64,000 bases of DNA from Pyropia yezoensis (taxonomy: Eukaryota; Rhodophyta; Bangiophyceae; Bangiales; Bangiaceae), in the NCBI GenBank assembly GCA_009829735.1, contig CM020618.1:40291030-40355029 (forward strand), read 5' to 3'. The position numbers were made by a program, and so were the translations under genes. The notes beneath the pieces are model-generated. The model did not search any database. It saw nothing but the letters and a program-made list of their open reading frames with translations, and was not told where the DNA came from. Position 1 is the first letter of the stretch; each line of letters starts with the position of its first letter. Below, in pieces: positions 61,230 to 64,000 of the stretch.

Positions 61230-61592
61230 TGTAGCAATATGGTTGTCCGTATTGTGACCCTAATATCAGGGGGGCTACTTCTAACCCTTAACTTTCAATT
61301 TGATAGTTCGTACTGGTCACGGTATCTATAAGTTACGTATGACCAGAGGGACTTGCATCTTGGGGTGGAGGGTAGTTAGTAGTGTCTCCGAGGGTTTATA
61401 ACGAGGGGGCCGGTGGCGAATCCACCGCCGGCCAAGGTAGAACAACAAACCCCTCCCATTTGGGCTCCCATCTTGGTCCCGTGGCTTGCGCTCCAAGGAC
61501 AGCAACCTTGGCCTCCCGGTGACGTTGGTGCCGATCCCCCTTGGTGAGTGTTCCCTGAGAGTGGACGCGCGACGGATCCCTATTGTGCTACA
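61230..61592 (+). repeat. 3' LTR of element C (363 bp)
   Basis: Same ends and length as the 5' LTR with one substitution. It is preceded by the polypurine tract CTAAGGGGGGGA and followed by the GGGGT target duplication and resumed minisatellite. Confidence 0.95.
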
Positions 61593-62400
61593 GGGGTGCG
61601 ATGCCCAGACCGCCGTGGTTGTACTGGTGCGCGGGGCGACACGCCAAATAATGGTTGGGAGGGATGGAAGCGACGGCCACACCGCCGTTGTAGCGGTGGT
61701 GGGCGGGACGAAGCGCCAAATAATGGTCGGGAGGGTGCGGGGGCGGCGCCCAGACAGCCGTGTTCGTGCTGGTGGGCGGGACGACAAGCCAAATAATGGT
61801 TGGGAGGGAGGGGGACAAGGCCCGGACCGCCGTGGTAGTACTGGAAGGCGGGGCGACACGCCAAATAATGGTTGAGAGGGAGGGGGGCCACGCCCAGACC
61901 GCCGTGGTAGTGCTTGGCGGCGAGGCGACGCGCTAGATAATGGTTGGGAGGGTGGGGGTCGACGCCCAGACCGCCGTGGTACTACTGGTTGGCGGGGCGA
62001 CGCGCAAGATAATGCTTCGGAGGGTAGGGGGGCGACGCCCAGACCGCCGTAGTAGTACTGGTGGGCGGGGCGACATGCCAGATAATGCTTCGGTGGGTTG
62101 GGGGGCGACGCCCTCACCGCCGTGGTAGTACCGGTGGGCGGGGCGACATGCCAAATAATGGTTGGGAGGGAGGGGGGCAATGCCCAGACCGCCGTGGTAG
62201 TGCTGGTCGGCGGGGCGACGCGCCAGGTAATGGTTGGGAGGGTAGGGGGGCGACGCCGAGACCGCCGTGGTAGTGCTGGTGGGCGGGGCGCCGCGCCAGA
62301 TAATGGTTGGGAGGGACGGGGGCGACGCCCAGACCGCTTCAGTGGTGCAGGTGGGTGGGGCGAGGCGTCACACATAGGTTGGGAGGGTGGGGGGGCGGTG
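61593..62400. repeat. 72-bp minisatellite array, right part (about 11 copies)
   Basis: The same repeat unit and phase as 48,895-50,767, resuming immediately after the element C target duplication. The repeat decays near 62,400. Open frames across it (up to ~200 codons, joined on the minus strand to LTR sequence) reflect the 24-codon periodicity. Confidence 0.85.
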
Positions 62401-63118
62401 CCTAGACCGCAACGGCGGGTCAGGTGGACTGGGCAGATGGCCGAGTGTGTGTATGAGGGGAGGGGGGGGGCACCCGGACCGCCGTTGTGGTGCAGGCGGG
62501 CGGTGCAAAGTGTCGAGTTGTGGTCGGGTGGGTTGGCGGTGAGCAGCGTTCTGAGCGCCGGCGTGCGTCTGTGGGGTGATTGGCCAAGCGAAAGGCCAGG
62601 AGTCGTGGTGGCACTCGTTTCGCACCAAGTCAATCGTCCTTTCCCGTGCCCAGACGCGCCTTCCACATGTGGTCAAGGGCCGCCGATAGCCACACCACTG
62701 GTGCTGACGTGCAGAGCATCCCGGAATTTTCTTGCTTGTCGCCTTTAATTCGTCGCGATGTGTCAATCGTAAATCTTCCAAGGCTTGGGAGTCCGCGTCT
62801 TGATCGCTGTGGCAATCGGTCGATTGGCCTATTTTAACAGTGGACCCGCGAGAGACGGACACCTTTCTGAGGACATCTGGCCCAGAACATGGATCGACCG
62901 CAGCGCATTTTCGCCGCCCTCGAGAGCGACGATCAACGAAAGGGGGTGATAGTATTGGAGAAAGACTGCATTAAGAGCTGACCTGATCTGCCTCGTGCAA
63001 GGCGCCTCTCGGATTATCAGGGAGGAGACGCGTGGCGTTGCCGGCGTCGTCCTTCTGCACTCCACCCCGCCAGTGTCGGCGGCGGCGGGTCTTGAGACGG
63101 CGGGTCTGGAGACGGCGG

Positions 63119-63165
<47 letters not shown>

Positions 63166-64000
63166 AGCTAGACGGCGGGTCAAGACGGCGGGCCACGGTC
63201 GTCACCGCCGTTGCCGGCGGCGGCGGCGAGTCGAGCCGGCGAGAAACCGCAGCCGCCACCGTCAGCTGCCGCTGCCGCGGCCGCCGCTGCCGCGGCCGCC
63301 GCTGCCGCCGCCAGCTGCCGCTGCAGCGGCGGGGGAGTAGCACCGCCGCCGTCACCGCCGCCGTCCCGTGCGGCAAGGGAGGGCGTCACCCCCCCCCCCC
63401 CCCCCCACAACCGTGACCACCCCCGTCGGCGGTGACGGCGGCCGCCAATGGCCGCCGCCCACCGCGACTCCCCCCCCCCCCCCCCCCCCCCTCTCGTGGC
63501 GGTCGCCACCTCGGCTGCGCCGCCGCCCCGCCTGACCCCCCCCTCCGACGAATTGGCCGCGCCCGCGGGGGCGTGGCACGTGTGTCCCCAATCAGCAGCC
63601 CGCCACATGCAGAGGGCGGCGGGGCTCTGCCCACCCGCCGTGCCAGCGACGCAACCGGGGCGCGCGGGGGGTCTGCCGCGCCCTCGGTGGAGCGCGTGGG
63701 GACACTGACGTAGCGGCCACCGGTTGGGCGCTATCCTCCTCCTCCCCACCCACCCCAACAACCCCCCCTTCCCCCACCCGCAACACCCGCCGTCCGGCGG
63801 TCTCCAAACCGACGGCCGCTGCGGCGGGGGCGGAGGCACGACCGCCGGGTCGTCGTCGTCCCCCCCCCCATCCTCCACGACCCCCGCCCCTTCTTCCGCC
63901 GCGCAGATGCGCCAATGTCTTTCCCTTGGCGGCGACCGTGCGGAGCTCCCCCCTGGGCTCCTGGTGACGCCCGGGTATGGGCGGCGGCGGCCAACGATTT
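62401..64000. other. Right end: decaying repeat flank and GC-rich simple sequence, no supported gene
   Basis: 62,400-62,560 still contains diverged minisatellite-like motifs. 62,570-63,020 is unique-looking DNA of moderate GC with only short frames. From 63,060 onward it is dominated by CCG/GCC repeats and two long C runs (63389-63406, 63470-63491). The overlapping Gly/Arg/Pro/Ala frames of up to 232 codons lack domains. Confidence 0.4.
63117..63160. repeat. (CCG)n microsatellite
   Basis: About 13-14 perfect GCC/CCG units, within a longer GC-rich trinucleotide-biased tract. Confidence 0.85.

Larger units (their letters stand above)
50768..61592 (+). mobile_element. Ty3/gypsy LTR retrotransposon 'C', complete (10,825 bp)
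   Basis: Two 363-bp LTRs differ at one visible position (ATATGAGG versus ATATCAGG, near 50,806 and 61,268). The target duplication is GGGGT (50763-50767 and 61593-61597). The element sits inside the 72-bp minisatellite. Order: 5' LTR, PBS, gag, frameshift heptamer, pol with chromodomain, hairpin cluster, convergent antisense ORF, PPT (AAGGGGGGGA before 61230), 3' LTR. All three large ORFs are open, so the copy is young and could be autonomous. It is the intact relative of the dead element A. Confidence 0.95.

Noticed and set aside
48895..62400. CRISPR-like array
   Set aside because: Repeats are contiguous 72-bp units without unique spacers, in a eukaryotic context with no cas genes.
61326..62666. 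446-codon minus-strand ORF at the right end of element C
   Set aside because: It joins minisatellite translation to LTR sequence across the element boundary; a chance fusion.
63180..63878. 232-codon minus-strand ORF at the right end
   Set aside because: Gly/Ala/Arg low-complexity from CCG repeats and C runs; overlapping frames equally open on the other strand.
1..64000. tRNA, rRNA or other structured RNA genes
   Set aside because: No cloverleaf with A/B-box motifs or rRNA core sequence was noticed; a tRNAscan/Infernal run would be needed to exclude small RNAs.

Overview
The window reads as GC-rich nuclear DNA of an intron-poor eukaryote. Five clearly recognisable host genes are intact single exons: a glyoxylate/hydroxypyruvate reductase, a Pam18/Tim14 J-protein, an OTUD6-type deubiquitinase, the CCR4-NOT subunit NOT2 and an MFS transporter. 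High GC, compact intronless genes, long G/C homopolymers and many chromodomain Ty3/gypsy elements fit a bangiophyte red alga (Porphyra/Pyropia type). That assignment is inference, since no rRNA or marker gene is present.

Layout. 1-2.5 kb: 3' part of an LTR element running off the left edge, seen as a long minus-strand ORF. 3.0-3.4 kb: copia-type gag relic. 3.4-5.7 kb: GC-rich low-complexity DNA. 5.7-21.6 kb: the host gene island. 22.7-23.4 kb: Tc1/mariner relic (DD34E). 23.4-31.4 kb, minus strand: decayed Ty3/gypsy element 'A', truncated at its 3' end. 32.2-33.0 kb: an unidentified broken ORF. 33.6-34.8 kb: 39-bp minisatellite. 35.06-44.71 kb: complete Ty3/gypsy element 'B' (573-bp LTRs that look identical, TSD CACCT). 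46.8-48.8 kb: intact pogo/Tigger-type DDE transposase gene. 48.9-50.8 and 61.6-62.4 kb: one 72-bp minisatellite array, split by complete Ty3/gypsy element 'C' (50.77-61.59 kb, 363-bp LTRs with one difference, TSD GGGGT). 62.4-64 kb: no recognisable gene.

Elements A, B and C share one architecture. Each has an 18-nt primer binding site just inside the 5' LTR and a gag with a CCHC knuckle. Each has a GGGAAAC heptamer in phase for -1 frameshifting a few bases before the gag stop. Pol follows in the -1 frame (protease, RT, RNase H, integrase, chromodomain). A further large ORF then lies on the opposite strand, converging on pol. The same kind of antisense ORF is in the left-edge element. By eye these proteins share a divergent unassigned domain with an L-W/F-x-L-P signature, and it is the most interesting signal here. 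In A and C, which belong to one family, conserved short hairpins lie between the convergent pol and antisense ORFs.
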